A DNA stretch of 64,000 nt, taken from NCBI GenBank assembly GCA_021228405.1, contig JAJQRF010000009.1, forward strand, positions 124,001-188,000, read 5' to 3'. The number at the start of each line of letters is the position of its first letter. Within the stretch, counting starts at the first letter, position 1. Below are positions 51,744-61,730 of this stretch, one piece after another. The position numbers and the translations under genes were made by a program. The notes beneath the pieces were generated by a model. The model was given only the letters and a program-made list of their open reading frames with translations, was not told where the DNA came from and ran no database searches. The stretch is from Pyrinomonadaceae bacterium (GTDB lineage Bacteria > Acidobacteriota > Blastocatellia > Pyrinomonadales > Pyrinomonadaceae).

Positions 51744-53735
51744 ATGGGAAGGTTTAACGAGAAGATTTTCGAAGCTGTTTCGGCAGGCATTATATGTCTT
51801 GACAGAGAATTGCTTATTACGCAATACAATCAGCTTGGCGCACGTTCAATCGGTGCGGCGGAAGGTGACGACTTAAGCGAAAAACAATTCTTCAACGTTG
51901 CCAGCGATAATCTTTTCGGCTTGCGCATCGCTTTTCAAAAAACTCTCGCGGACAAAAAAAAGCGCACGTTTTGGGGGCATCCCGTTCCTTTAAAAGAATC
52001 AAACGAAAAAACATTTTGGGATTTTACCGTCAGCGAGCTCGACGGCGGCATTCTTTTGTCGGCGGTTGAAGTGACCGACCGCGTCCAAGCCGAACGGAGC
52101 TTGCAGGACGCAATCGAAGAAAAACGCGAACTGATCGACGACCTGCGCGATGCTAATCGTCAATTGGAAGAATACAATCGGCTGAAAGCGGAATTTGTCG
52201 CGAATATGTCGCACGAACTGCGCACACCTTTGACGGCAATTATTGGTTTCGCCCAACTGATGCAGATGAAATTCGAGCGCGGCGAAGCCGTCAAAAATAT
52301 CATCGGCGACGGTTTGGAAAGAATTTTACGAAACGGAAGGCATCTGCTCACGCTGATTGACGAAGTGCTCGACCTTTCAAAGATCGAAGCCGGACGCTTG
52401 ACACTTCATCTCGATCATTTCGATCTGCCCGAGCTTATCGGCAATGCTTTCGGTTCGCTCGAATCGCTTGCCGTCGAAAAAAAATTGGAATACAAAATGG
52501 AAGTTTCAGGCAATTTTCCGTTCGTTTTCAGCGATTCGGCGCGGATTCGCCAGATTTTGACGAATCTGATCTCGAATGCGGTCAAATTTACCCAGGAAGG
52601 GAAAATCGAAGTGAAACTCAAACCGTTTAGCGACACCGAATGGCAGTTGAGCGTGAGCGACACGGGAATGGGGATCGATCCCGAAAATATTAGTAAGATT
52701 TTCGAGCGTTTTCGACAGGTTGACGGCTCATATACGCGTAAGGTCGGCGGTTTCGGGCTGGGTCTTTCCATTTCACAGCATCTTGCCGAACTGCTCGGCG
52801 GAAAGATAACGGTCGAATCGGAACCGGGAAAAGGGTCTAAATTTATTATGACTTTACCGTATGTCGCGCCGAAGGCGATTCGCACGCTTGCGCCTTCGAT
52901 GAACGGTCACGACAATTCGACTGAGATTTCGGAAATTCTCGAAAATGACGAAGGTCGGCATAGCATTCTGGTCATTGACGACATTCCCGATTCGACGCAG
53001 ATTCTCTCGCAAATGCTCATTAATGCAGGCTTTCACGTTGCTGTTGCACATTCGGGCGCGGAAGGAATTCGCATTGCGAAACAGATCAAACCCGATGCCA
53101 TCACGTTGGATGTGATGATGCCGGGGATGGACGGCTGGCGCGTTTTGCAGGCAATGAAAGCCGATCCGCAACTTGCCGCGATTCCGGTCGTGGTCGTTTC
53201 GATCGTTGACAATAAACCGCTCGGCTACCGTCTGGGCGCGAGCGATTATCTGGTCAAACCCGTCGAGCCGAACAATCTTCTCGAAACGCTGAACGGAGTG
53301 ATTCCGATTTCACATGAAGATCACGAAGACTATATTCTGGTGGTCGATGACGAACAGGGGGTCCGCGAACTTTTACTTGCCGCGCTCAAACAAGGCGGTT
53401 TTAAAACCAGAAGCGCGGCGAGCGGCGAAATCGCTTTTTCGCTCGCCCAGAAGCACAAACCGAAGGCAATTTTGACCGATCTGCATATGCCGGGCGGGAT
53501 GAGCGGCTATGAACTGATCGCGCGGTTGCGTTCGCAAAGCGAAACGGCGCATACGCCGATCGTCATTATTACCGGCAAGGATTTAATGGAAGAAGACCGC
53601 CGTCTGGTAAGCGGTCAGATCGCCGATGTCATTCGCAAAGGCGATCTGATGTTGACGGATTTGGATGTAAGATTGCGAGAAACTCTCGCAGAAATAGGAG
53701 TTACCCCGACAAATGGCAATCATAATGTTGGTTGA
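51744..53735 (+). CDS. Hybrid histidine kinase: PAS-HisKA-HATPase-REC-REC
   Basis: 663 residues from the ATG at 51744 (GGGA upstream; a TTG lies at 51726). Order: PAS-like sensor (about 1-112), coiled coil, HisKA with His157 (FVANMSHELRTPLTAIIGF), HATPase_c with G boxes (DTGMGIDPENISKIFERF, GFGLGLSISQHL) to about 385, then two receiver domains (ILVIDDIPDS... and ILVVDDEQGV...) with phospho-acceptor Asp in AITLDVMMPG and AILTDLHMPG. No membrane segment, so a cytoplasmic sensor. It overlaps the next response regulator gene by 23 bp. Confidence 0.93.
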   Translation: MGRFNEKIFEAVSAGIICLDRELLITQYNQLGARSIGAAEGDDLSEKQFFNVASDNLFGLRIAFQKTLADKKKRTFWGHPVPLKESNEKTFWDFTVSELDGGILLSAVEVTDRVQAERSLQDAIEEKRELIDDLRDANRQLEEYNRLKAEFVANMSHELRTPLTAIIGFAQLMQMKFERGEAVKNIIGDGLERILRNGRHLLTLIDEVLDLSKIEAGRLTLHLDHFDLPELIGNAFGSLESLAVEKKLEYKMEVSGNFPFVFSDSARIRQILTNLISNAVKFTQEGKIEVKLKPFSDTEWQLSVSDTGMGIDPENISKIFERFRQVDGSYTRKVGGFGLGLSISQHLAELLGGKITVESEPGKGSKFIMTLPYVAPKAIRTLAPSMNGHDNSTEISEILENDEGRHSILVIDDIPDSTQILSQMLINAGFHVAVAHSGAEGIRIAKQIKPDAITLDVMMPGMDGWRVLQAMKADPQLAAIPVVVVSIVDNKPLGYRLGASDYLVKPVEPNNLLETLNGVIPISHEDHEDYILVVDDEQGVRELLLAALKQGGFKTRSAASGEIAFSLAQKHKPKAILTDLHMPGGMSGYELIARLRSQSETAHTPIVIITGKDLMEEDRRLVSGQIADVIRKGDLMLTDLDVRLRETLAEIGVTPTNGNHNVG

Positions 53736-54108
53736 AGATGCCCCCGATACACGTGATTTATTTAAAATGGTTCTCGAAATGTCCGGACACGAAATAGAAT
53801 TAGCCGAAAGCGGTGAAATGTGTCTTGCCAAACTCGAAACCATTAAACCCGACGTGATCCTGATGGATATTAGTCTGCCCGGAAAATTAAGCGGTTTGGA
53901 CGTAGTGGAAAAACTTCGTGCCGACAGATCGTATAATAAAACGCCGATCATCGCACTGACCGCTCACGCCATGGAAAACGACCGTATCCTATCACTCGCC
54001 GCCGGATGCGACGAGCATATCAGCAAACCCGTCTTTGACCTCGGCACATTTGCCGCCGTGGTCACGAAATACGCCGAACAGGGCAGAAATGTCTTGCAGA
54101 ACCGTTAG
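53713..54108 (+). CDS. Single-domain response regulator
   Basis: 131 residues, receiver domain only. Acidic pair in LVEDAPDTRD, phospho-acceptor Asp52 (PDVILMDISLPG), switch Thr in IIALTAHAM and Lys in EHISKPVFDL. Without an output domain it probably relays phosphate or acts by protein contact, as in CheY/DivK. It is translated with the hybrid kinase upstream and is followed by the PYP-like gene. Confidence 0.92.
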   Translation: MAIIMLVEDAPDTRDLFKMVLEMSGHEIELAESGEMCLAKLETIKPDVILMDISLPGKLSGLDVVEKLRADRSYNKTPIIALTAHAMENDRILSLAAGCDEHISKPVFDLGTFAAVVTKYAEQGRNVLQNR

Positions 54109-54131
54109 AAACAATAATAAATTAAGAAAAA

Positions 54132-54491
54132 ATGGAACTACGTAAAACCGCCGATGAACTGGCAAAATTGACTCCCGAACAGCTCGATCAATTACCGTTC
54201 GGCGTGATCGAACTTTCGGCTGACGGCACGATCCTGAGTTACAACGCGAGTGAAGCCGCACTAAGCGGGCGTAAGCCCGACAAGGTCATCGGACGCAATT
54301 TTTTTACGGAAGTCGCGCCCTGCACGGACGTTCGCGAATTTTACGGCAGATTTCTCGACCTCATCGAACATCGCGCCATTAATCACGAATTTGAGTTTAC
54401 CTTCTCGTTTCCCGTTCCGGTGCAGGTTTTTATCACGATGCTCTATGAACAACACGAAAACACGGTTTGGGTAATGGTCAACCGCAAATAG
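54132..54491 (+). CDS. pyp: Photoactive yellow protein homologue (PAS)
   Basis: 119 residues, close to the 125 of Halorhodospira PYP. The chromophore Cys is kept: Cys64 in VAPCTDVREFYGRF, matching Cys69 (VAPCTDSPEFYGKF). The other active-site residues keep a constant offset of five: Tyr37 (Tyr42), Glu41 (Glu46), Arg47 (Arg52), with Ser45 for Thr50. PYP binds p-coumaroyl through the Cys and senses blue light. Neither a tyrosine ammonia lyase nor a coumarate ligase is visible in the window. It lies 23 bp behind a response regulator and hybrid kinase, so it may be their light input; that is inference. Confidence 0.88.
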   Translation: MELRKTADELAKLTPEQLDQLPFGVIELSADGTILSYNASEAALSGRKPDKVIGRNFFTEVAPCTDVREFYGRFLDLIEHRAINHEFEFTFSFPVPVQVFITMLYEQHENTVWVMVNRK

Positions 54492-54500
54492 GAAATATCC

Positions 54501-54815
54501 TTGAATAAATTTATCGAAGAACAACTCAGAAATGCCATCGAAGCCGGCGAGTTTGACAATCTCGAAGGCGCAGGAAAGCCTTTGAATCTGGATGCCTATT
54601 TCAACACGCCCGAAGATTTTCGCGTCGGTTATTCAGTTTTGAAGTCAAGCAAATTCGTGCCTGAAGAAGTCGAAAGATTAAAAGAGATCGGCGAATTGAG
54701 GGAAAAACTGCAAAATTGTAAAAGTGAAGAAGAAAAGCAGAAAATCAATAAAATTCTGAACGAAAAAAATCTTGCGTTGAGTCTTTTACTCGAAAGAAAC
54801 AAACGCGGCAGATAA
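54501..54815 (+). CDS. DUF1992 (DnaJ-homologue C28-like) protein
   Basis: 104 residues, start TTG at 54501, nine bases after the PYP stop, with GGAAA upstream. IEEQLRNAIEAGEFDNLEGAGKPLNLD (5-31) is the DUF1992 signature. The C-terminus (SEEEKQKINKILNEKNLALSLLLERNKRG) is helical and basic. The function of the family is unknown. The tight spacing puts it in the kinase-regulator-PYP operon. Confidence 0.85.
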   Translation: MNKFIEEQLRNAIEAGEFDNLEGAGKPLNLDAYFNTPEDFRVGYSVLKSSKFVPEEVERLKEIGELREKLQNCKSEEEKQKINKILNEKNLALSLLLERNKRGR

Positions 54816-54881
54816 AAGACGCACGGAGAGCTCCGCGCGTCTTCCGCCCTTTCATCGAAACCGTTCCGAAATGCTTACGAA

Positions 54882-55508
54882 TTAATATTCCTTTTGCTTA
54901 TCGGTTAATGCAATTCCCATTTTTTCGAGCGTTTCCTTGTTCAGCGTGCCCGTCACCTTTACGCCGTTCGCCGCTTGAAATTTCTTGATGCCTTCGCGCG
55001 TTGGATCGTCCAGCTTCCCGGTTTCTTCGCCCGCATACATCGTGCCCGCCTTCAATTTTCTCTGGGCTTCCATAATTTGTTCCTTCGTCGCACGGAAAAC
55101 CGGCTTTCTGGTTTTTGTCTTGTCCGTGCCGGAAGCATCGGTCGAAGCCATCTGATCGGGCGGTGCGGGAATCGCTTTTTGCGCGTCGGTTAGCGCGATG
55201 TTCATTTTTTCCAGTGTCGAGCGGTTCAAAGTTCCGGTTTGTTTCAAGCCATTGTCCCTTTGAAACGCTTTAACTGCCGTCCGAAAAGTATCTTCCATTT
55301 TTCCCGTCGCTTCGCCGCTGTATAATCCTTTGTCCTTCAACATTTTCTGTGCTTCCGTGATCTGTGCTTTGGTGGCGCGGAAGATCGGCTTTTTAGGCTT
55401 GGATTCAGTTGCCGGAGTTGAAGCCGCAGAAGTCGCGGTCGATGTTTGGGCATTGATTGAAAGGCTCAAAAAAGCCAATACGATAATGATTAACAATAAT
55501 TTTTTCAT
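54882..55508 (-). CDS. Secreted protein with two peptidoglycan-binding domains
   Basis: 208 residues. Signal peptide MKKLLLIIIVLAFLSLSINAQ, then two similar PG_binding_1-type repeats: ATKAQITEAQKMLKDKGLYSGEATGKMEDTFRTAVKAFQ...TLEKMNIALTD and ATKEQIMEAQRKLKAGTMYAGEETGKLDDPTREGIKKFQ...TLEKMGIALTD, separated by a short linker (PAPPDQMASTDASGTDK). No catalytic domain; probably bound to the cell wall. Confidence 0.88.
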   Translation of the reverse strand: MKKLLLIIIVLAFLSLSINAQTSTATSAASTPATESKPKKPIFRATKAQITEAQKMLKDKGLYSGEATGKMEDTFRTAVKAFQRDNGLKQTGTLNRSTLEKMNIALTDAQKAIPAPPDQMASTDASGTDKTKTRKPVFRATKEQIMEAQRKLKAGTMYAGEETGKLDDPTREGIKKFQAANGVKVTGTLNKETLEKMGIALTDKQKEY

Positions 55509-55718
55509 CTCTTGCTCCTTGGGTTGGTAGATTTTGGTAGAGCATTCAAAAACAAAATCCTACGCAAAAAATAAAATTCCTGCGCATAAAAACTTTTTTT
55601 GTTGATGAATGTAAGCAGTATCTACCTATTTTTATTTTCTGTCAAGATTATTTTTATTTTGAATTAAACCGAATGAGGCGAAGAAGGTTTTATTATAAAA
55701 AACGCTTCTGCAAATAAA

Positions 55719-55751
55719 AAAAGTTCCGGCACTTACAATGCCGGAACTTTT
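55719..55751 (-). terminator. Strong intrinsic terminator of the VWA gene
   Basis: Perfect 13-bp stem AAAAGTTCCGGCA (55719-55731) with TGCCGGAACTTTT (55739-55751), seven-base loop. On the minus strand it is followed by TTTTTATTTG, directly after the VWA gene's stop. It can work in both directions. Confidence 0.9.
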
Positions 55752-55770
55752 CAGAAAATGCGGACTGTTT

Positions 55771-57924
55771 TTATTGCGTCAACTCAAAATCGATCCACTG
55801 GGTCGTGACTTTGTTTTTACTGCCGAGCGAATTTTCGGCAACTATTTGCAAAACATAATTTCCAGGAGCCAGATTGTTTCCCAGTGTAATCGCGCCGTCG
55901 CCTTCGATTCGTGTCAGATCGGACTGCTGAGTTAAATCCAGCGAAGAGGGTTTTCCTTCAAAAACCAGTTCTCCTTCACGATACAGCTTTGCCTGTGTCC
56001 TGATTTGCAGATTTGAAGCCGTATTTGAAAGATAGTTATACAAAATATAGGAATAGAACAAAATTGTCCCGCGCTGAAATGTTCTGGTTGCCGTGACGCT
56101 TTGCGTGTCGGGAACATCGGACACTTCAATGCCGTTAGCCTTTTTATCCCATTGCGCGGCGGTCAGGTTTTGCAGCATCATTCCTGAGAGAGCTACTTTT
56201 TCCTTTTCCAGATTCGGAATTTCAATGAATTGGCTTGCCGAGCCGACGCGGTTTCCTTCGACATCCCTGACTGCCAATCTCAACTGGTAAGCCCCCGCGT
56301 CTTTGACGGGAATTTTCATCGTGTAGGCAAAGCCTTTTTCCTTTATCTTTGCCAGATTTTCAGGTTTGATGCTGATCGTATAATTTTTGTTGAAACTGCC
56401 GACCACTTTTCCGCTTTCTCCGAAAGTATATGCGAATACGTCGAAAGAAACTTTTTTATTACCGTTCGGCTGGTCAACGAACTTAACATTTTTGCTGTCA
56501 AGGTGCATTAAGGCGCGAACATAACTGCCTTCTTTTTCATCATTCAGATAAACCGAAGTCAGGCGCATTTCAATATCACCCGAATTAAACGGAGAAAAAA
56601 GGGCTTCGACTAATCTTTCTTCCGGCGATTTTTCAAACTGCCTGATCTTTTCGTCGGGAAGCGCAATGAATCCTTTTCGATAACTGAGCTTTACATCATC
56701 GCGTTTAGACTTTATCTGCAAGGCATTATATTTGAGTTTCTTATAATCGAAGGTGTCGTCGTCCGGCTGATAACCGATCAGATAATAGCCTTTCTGATCG
56801 TTAAGTATTTTCGATACCGCAACCGACAGGAAATTCCCGTTTTTTGAGAATCTTCCGCCCGTTTTATATGCCAGATACGACAAACCGTCCTGATTATTGA
56901 AAAAGTTATCGCGCCGGTCTTTTTGGATGCCGTCAACGTCCTCGAGGCTGAGTCCGGTCGTATCGTCCGCCGTCGACAAAGAAGCGGGATCAAGCAGTCC
57001 GGCTGCCTGAATGCTGTTTATCACAACTCCGGCACGACTTGCCGAATCGATCAGATTGTCGATTGCCTGTTGGATGTTCGAGGTATTGCTCTGGTTAAAT
57101 TTTACGTCGCGGTCATAGAGTCTGAACCCGTCCGAAAAAAGAATAACCGCTTTGCGTCCGGGCAGATTTTTCATTCCTTCGACCACGTATCTCATCGCGC
57201 CGAGCGTTCCGACGGAATATTGTCCCTGACGCGTTTCATTAACTAATTTTTCCAGTTCCTTGTCTTTATCATTTCCGCCGACACTCATTGTCGAACCGTT
57301 TCTTTGTTGTCCGTTCAGATAATCTTTCGTCGTCGGACGAATCGGCTCAAAACCGCTGATGCCGCTTCTCGACAGCGGACTCCAAGAGATTTTTTTGATC
57401 GCGGCATAAAGAATTCTTTTGTCGGATGTAAACTGTTGAAGCGCACCCAATCCTGCACTGGTGCGGATGATTGCCACCAGATCGTTGGGAAGCATCTGTT
57501 CATCGACGAATTTTTTCAGGGCTTCTTTGGTCGCAAACATACTGCTGAAAGATAAGCCCAGATCATCAACTACTAAAACGACCGTGCGGCGAATCTGTTC
57601 GGGACGCAGATTAAAACTGACAGGCGGCACGAAAGCTGTTTTCGGCTTTTGTTCGCTGACCGAAGCCGGCGCAAGCGAAATGTAAGAAAAGTTCGTGATT
57701 TTCTGAGGTTTTCCGTTTTCAAAAACCTCAAAATCATCGGCAGACAGATCGGTAATTTGCTTTCCGTCCTTATCGAGTGCGGTGACATCGATCTGCACGA
57801 GGGCGGATGAAATTTTTACGACATCGTCATCACTTGCAGGGGAAGAGTTCGGCTGAACGGTTTGTGCCGAAGCTGAAAGAGAGAAGATGAAAAAAATAAA
57901 GACAGCATAAATAGAATACTTCAT
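55771..57924 (-). CDS. Secreted VWFA-related acidobacterial domain protein
   Basis: 717 residues. Signal peptide MKYSIYAVFIFFIFSLSASAQ. VQIDVTALDKDGKQITDLSADDFEVFENGKPQKI (about 47-80) and the VWA-like core with VVLVVDDLGLSF and GRKAVILFSDGFRL are typical of the VWFA-related domain found mainly in acidobacteria (TIGR03436). The C-terminal 300 residues form beta-rich segments (VPVKDAGAYQLRLAVRDVEGNRVG...). Function unknown, probably surface-bound. It is the best taxonomic marker in the window. Confidence 0.9.
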   Translation of the reverse strand: MKYSIYAVFIFFIFSLSASAQTVQPNSSPASDDDVVKISSALVQIDVTALDKDGKQITDLSADDFEVFENGKPQKITNFSYISLAPASVSEQKPKTAFVPPVSFNLRPEQIRRTVVLVVDDLGLSFSSMFATKEALKKFVDEQMLPNDLVAIIRTSAGLGALQQFTSDKRILYAAIKKISWSPLSRSGISGFEPIRPTTKDYLNGQQRNGSTMSVGGNDKDKELEKLVNETRQGQYSVGTLGAMRYVVEGMKNLPGRKAVILFSDGFRLYDRDVKFNQSNTSNIQQAIDNLIDSASRAGVVINSIQAAGLLDPASLSTADDTTGLSLEDVDGIQKDRRDNFFNNQDGLSYLAYKTGGRFSKNGNFLSVAVSKILNDQKGYYLIGYQPDDDTFDYKKLKYNALQIKSKRDDVKLSYRKGFIALPDEKIRQFEKSPEERLVEALFSPFNSGDIEMRLTSVYLNDEKEGSYVRALMHLDSKNVKFVDQPNGNKKVSFDVFAYTFGESGKVVGSFNKNYTISIKPENLAKIKEKGFAYTMKIPVKDAGAYQLRLAVRDVEGNRVGSASQFIEIPNLEKEKVALSGMMLQNLTAAQWDKKANGIEVSDVPDTQSVTATRTFQRGTILFYSYILYNYLSNTASNLQIRTQAKLYREGELVFEGKPSSLDLTQQSDLTRIEGDGAITLGNNLAPGNYVLQIVAENSLGSKNKVTTQWIDFELTQ

Positions 57925-58049
57925 TTTTTACTCCTTAAGTATTAATGGTTTAGTCCAAGTAATTTCGACATATAAAATATAGGCGATTTTATAAGGAAAG
58001 TCACTATTTTTTTTAGTTAAGTATAGATAATGATTAAATTTCAGGCGGT

Positions 58050-60224
58050 TTATTTTTGTTCGTAGATTTCCAGCTTCCGGTAAATCGTTTTACGTCCGAT
58101 ATTCAATAATTTGGCGGCGCGTGATTTGTCGCCGTTGGTATAATCGAGCGCGAGTTCGATCGCTTTACGTTCGATGTCGTCCATTGTCGCGGGAAATTCG
58201 ATCTCGATATTGATGGCGCGACCTTCGCTGGCGGCTTTGGCGCGTTCCTGGCGGGCTTGCGCGTCGAGTTCAAAAGCTTTTTTGCTGATTGCTTCGGGTA
58301 GATCGTCGAGTTCGATCTGTCTGCCCGAAGCAATGATTACGGCGCGTTCAATGGCATTTTCGAGTTCTCGCACATTGCCGAGCCATTCATAATTGACGAG
58401 TGCGCGCAAGGCTTCTTTGGAAATTCCCGAAACGAAACGTCCCGTTTTTTCCTTGTAGCGTTCGAGAAAATGAAAAACGAGCAGATTAATATCTTCGATG
58501 CGGGCGCGCAAAGGCGGTAGAGTGATCGGAAAAACCGACAGGCGATAATATAAATCCTTGCGAAATCTGCCGTCTTCGATGGCTTTTTCGAGATCGACGT
58601 TTGACGCGGCAACCACGCGCACATCGGTTTTGATAACGTCGCTTCCGCCGATTCGCGTCAGCTCGCCGTCCTGCAAAACCCGCAACAGTTTGACCTGTGC
58701 CTGAAGCGGCATTTCGCCGATCTCGTCGAGAAAAAGCGTTCCGCCGTCGGCTTCCTCAAAACGCCCTTTGCGCTGATTTCGCGCATCGGTAAACGCGCCT
58801 TTTTCGTGTCCGAAAAGTTCGCTTTCGAGCAGTGTTTCGGGGATTGCGCCGCAGTTGATCTTGATATACGGCTTGTTTTCGCGTCCCGAATTGTAATGAA
58901 TGAGATTCGCCAGCAATTCCTTGCCCGTTCCCGATTCGCCCTGAATCAAAACGGTCGTGTTCGTGTCCGCAACGTTTAGCGCAAGTTCGATGGCGCGCCG
59001 GATGGATGCGGCTTGACCGACAATTTCGCTTTGCCGCTGATGTAAAGCGGATTTCAGCCGCATTACTTCCGCCGAAAGCTGATCGCGTTCGAGCGCGGTT
59101 CCGATCTGGTCGGCAATTCCTTCGACGAGGGCGACATCGTGATCGTTGAAAACCGTTTCGCGTTCTTCGCCCCAGACGAAACCGAGCAGACCGAAGGCTT
59201 GTCCGGTGACGCGCACGGGCGAAACGAGCGCGGCTTTGCCGTTCAGTTGTGAATTGAAAATGAGGCGAATAGCAAAGGGAAGCTGTGAATCGATGATCTT
59301 CATCGTTTTCCCTTCGCGCAAAATGTCACTAAGTGCAGGAAACGGTTCGAGATCGAGTGATTGACCGTGTTCCTCGATCATCTTCAAAACGGCGTTCGGT
59401 TCGACACCTTCGGCAGATTTGAACGATGCGAGCGAGATCGATTTTCCCGCTTGATCCAAAACTCCGAGTGCGCCGTAATCCGCGCCGACAAGCTCGACGG
59501 CGCGTTCCAGAACCCTCGATGAAACTTCCTTAAAATCGGAATGCGAGTTGAGCGTATTGGCAATTTCGAGAAGCGCGTTGGTGCGGCGCGTTTCCAGTTC
59601 CTGAGTGACGTAAAGACTCGTGTATTGATAACCGATGGCAAGTTGTTGCGCGATGGATTCGAGAAACTGGATTTCTTCTTCAAGCCATTTACGCGGCGAT
59701 TTTGTGTCGTGAAGTCCGAGCAGTCCGACGAGCTTATTCTTAAAACTGATCGGAACGATCAAAAGCGATTGAGTTTCCAGAGCTTTCGCGAAAAATTTCA
59801 ATGTCGCATTGTCGTATTTCTCAATGTCATTGATCGCGATCGGTTTGGAAACGTCGAATCGTTCCGAAAGTTTTTCGATGTCGATCGGAATCTTGGTGCC
59901 GAGGCTCGAAGGAATGCTTTCATCCCTGCGCCATTCGTGGCTGATGCTAAGTTCGCTTTCAGAGGTTATTTGCAAAAGATCACAGCGATCGGCTTGAAGC
60001 ATTCGCCCGATTTCCGAAACCACCACGTTTAAAAATCTTTCGAGGTCGATATTGGTCGGCAGATCGCGCGCAAGTCGATTGATGATGCCTTCGCGGGCTT
60101 CGTGCATTTTAATCTTGCGTTCAAGAGATAAGTTTTCGGAAAAAGGCGGCGTTTCGAGTTCAATTTTCATATCCGGGGTATTGAAAGAGCCAGGAGAATA
60201 AATATCTTCTTTAATCATCTGCAT
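58050..60224 (-). CDS. Sigma-54-dependent transcriptional activator with two GAF domains
   Basis: 724 residues. Two GAF-like sensor domains (about 40-195 and 215-375), then the AAA+ core: Walker A GESGTGKE, the sigma-54 contact loop GAFTDA, Walker [12 protein letters not shown], and sensor segments. A Fis-type helix-turn-helix closes the protein ([35 protein letters not shown]). There is no receiver domain, so it senses a small ligand or redox state. A perfect inverted repeat TGTCAA-G-TTGACA lies 14 bp upstream of the start and could be an operator; its target genes are unknown. Confidence 0.93.
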   Translation of the reverse strand: MQMIKEDIYSPGSFNTPDMKIELETPPFSENLSLERKIKMHEAREGIINRLARDLPTNIDLERFLNVVVSEIGRMLQADRCDLLQITSESELSISHEWRRDESIPSSLGTKIPIDIEKLSERFDVSKPIAINDIEKYDNATLKFFAKALETQSLLIVPISFKNKLVGLLGLHDTKSPRKWLEEEIQFLESIAQQLAIGYQYTSLYVTQELETRRTNALLEIANTLNSHSDFKEVSSRVLERAVELVGADYGALGVLDQAGKSISLASFKSAEGVEPNAVLKMIEEHGQSLDLEPFPALSDILREGKTMKIIDSQLPFAIRLIFNSQLNGKAALVSPVRVTGQAFGLLGFVWGEERETVFNDHDVALVEGIADQIGTALERDQLSAEVMRLKSALHQRQSEIVGQAASIRRAIELALNVADTNTTVLIQGESGTGKELLANLIHYNSGRENKPYIKINCGAIPETLLESELFGHEKGAFTDARNQRKGRFEEADGGTLFLDEIGEMPLQAQVKLLRVLQDGELTRIGGSDVIKTDVRVVAASNVDLEKAIEDGRFRKDLYYRLSVFPITLPPLRARIEDINLLVFHFLERYKEKTGRFVSGISKEALRALVNYEWLGNVRELENAIERAVIIASGRQIELDDLPEAISKKAFELDAQARQERAKAASEGRAINIEIEFPATMDDIERKAIELALDYTNGDKSRAAKLLNIGRKTIYRKLEIYEQK

Positions 60225-60236
60225 TTAAAAACATAT

Positions 60237-60249
60237 GTCAAGTTGACAC
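60237..60249. promoter_or_regulatory. Short palindrome upstream of the sigma-54 activator gene
   Basis: TGTCAA and TTGACA flank one central base at 60237-60249. It may be an operator, or on the minus strand TTGACA may be a -35 element whose -10 would lie at the annotated start (then a downstream ATG would be used). Confidence 0.35.
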
Positions 60250-60283
60250 AAAACTAGCATCTGTGTTTTTTAGATGCACAAAT

Positions 60284-60326
60284 GAAAAGGCAGACCGAAT
60301 CTTTTTTCTCGATCTGCCTTTTTTCG
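60284..60326 (-). terminator. Terminator of the TPR lipoprotein gene
   Basis: AAAAGGCAGA (60284-60295) pairs with TCTGCCTTTT (60314-60324) with one mismatch below; the U-run on the minus strand is short but present (TTTTC). It lies between the TPR gene end and the activator gene. Confidence 0.5.
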
Positions 60327-60341
60327 CTTTCTATCTTATTG

Positions 60342-61259
60342 TTACGGATTGCCTTTTTTATCCACTTTCGGCGGCTCTGCCTTCGGGGGCGGCGGAGGCG
60401 GTATGGCGGCTGTATTGGATGCCGGTTTTGGTTCTCCGTTCTGTCGCGACGGGCGCGAAGTCGGCGGTTGCGGTTGTTGCGGCTGTCCGGGGATTTTTTG
60501 CTTCGCGCCGAAATCGACACGTTTCTTTCCGGCTTCGGCTTTTTCGAGCAAGGCTTCGGCTTGGAAGTTTGAAGAGTCGAGTTCGAGGGCTTTTTTTAAA
60601 GCCTTGACCGCTTCATCATACTGCGCGAGCTTGATCAAAATTGCGCCGAATTCGGTTTGGTATTCTGTATCTTCGGGTTTTAATTTGATCGCTTGACGAA
60701 GCGATTTTTCGGCTTCTTTATCTTCGTTCAACTTATTGTAAGCACGTCCGATGTTATAATGCGCCGCGTCGTTTTTCGGGTCTTTAGCAAGAATTTTTTT
60801 GTATGCTTTGACCGCATTTTCAAAGGCTTTTTCGGAATCCGTCTTTGCCGGTTCGAGCGTTTTTCCTTTCTTTACCGGGGTCGGAGTCGGGGTCGGGTTG
60901 ATTTCCGCTTCCTGATTCCGGTTCTTTTCGGCTTCGAGTAAACCGTAAGCGATTCCCAGACGAAAATGTGCGTCGGCGAGATCGGGATTAAGTTTGATTG
61001 CCTGTTTAAGGGCTTCGATTGCTTTATCGGTCGAGTTGTTATCAAGCAATTTGATGCCTTCGGCGAGTGCCGTTTCCGCGTCTGTAAATGTCGGCAAAGG
61101 TGTTTCCTGCGCGGTAACGTTCGCATTGACATTCGTTTCGACAGTCGGCGTTGCCGTTGCATTCGTATTCGCGTTGCCGTTGTTTGCCGAATTTCCGGTG
61201 CAATTAGTCAGCGATAACGCCGACGCGGTTAAAATAAACGTGAAAATAACTTTTCTCAT
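60342..61259 (-). CDS. TPR-repeat lipoprotein
   Basis: 305 residues. Lipobox after a signal segment (ALSLTNC, Cys20). A low-complexity Asn/Ala/Thr linker (NGNANTNATATPTVETNVNANV) leads to TPRs: AIEALKQAIKLNPDLADAHFRLGIAYG, AVKAYKKILAKDPKNDAAHYNIGRAYN, EKSLRQAIKLKPEDTEYQTEFGAI and AVKALKKALELDSSNFQAEALLEKA. The C-terminus is Pro-rich. Probably an envelope scaffold. Confidence 0.85.
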   Translation of the reverse strand: MRKVIFTFILTASALSLTNCTGNSANNGNANTNATATPTVETNVNANVTAQETPLPTFTDAETALAEGIKLLDNNSTDKAIEALKQAIKLNPDLADAHFRLGIAYGLLEAEKNRNQEAEINPTPTPTPVKKGKTLEPAKTDSEKAFENAVKAYKKILAKDPKNDAAHYNIGRAYNKLNEDKEAEKSLRQAIKLKPEDTEYQTEFGAILIKLAQYDEAVKALKKALELDSSNFQAEALLEKAEAGKKRVDFGAKQKIPGQPQQPQPPTSRPSRQNGEPKPASNTAAIPPPPPPKAEPPKVDKKGNP

Positions 61260-61318
61260 AAAAATTTCTGCAAATTGTTTTGTTAGATTCGGGGCAGGAA
61301 TTTTGTAAAAATTGCGGC

Positions 61319-61666
61319 TTAGCCCGGGGGAAAGATAAACGGGCGACCTGCGAGAAGATGAACGTGCAAATGAAAAACCGTCTGTCCGCCGTCGCCGTTC
61401 GTATTTATTACGACACGATAGCCGTCTTCCGCAAAACCTTTTTCGCGGGCGATTTCGGCAGTGGTCAGCAGAAGATGTCCGAGCGTTTCCTTATGATTTT
61501 TTTCGGCTTTGGCGAGCGAATCGAAGTGTTCGCGCGGAATTATCAAAATATGCGTCGGTGCCTGCGGACTAATATCGTTAAAGGCGATGCACACATCGTC
61601 TTCGTAAACTTTTGACGAAGGTATTTGACCTGAAATAATTTTGCAAAATAAACAGTTTTCGCTCAT
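61319..61666 (-). CDS. HIT (histidine triad) family nucleotide hydrolase
   Basis: 115 residues, HINT-type. The triad is His99-x-His101-x-His103 (TVFHLHVHLLAG). CLFCKIISGQIPSSKVYEDD (5-24) has the two N-terminal Cys seen in zinc-binding members. It hydrolyses nucleoside phosphoramidates or similar adducts in the cytoplasm. Confidence 0.93.
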   Translation of the reverse strand: MSENCLFCKIISGQIPSSKVYEDDVCIAFNDISPQAPTHILIIPREHFDSLAKAEKNHKETLGHLLLTTAEIAREKGFAEDGYRVVINTNGDGGQTVFHLHVHLLAGRPFIFPPG

Positions 61667-61730
61667 ATTCGGAAACCATAATTAAATCATAAACCTGAGT
61701 TTTGGACAAATATAAATGCAGGCAAAAAAA

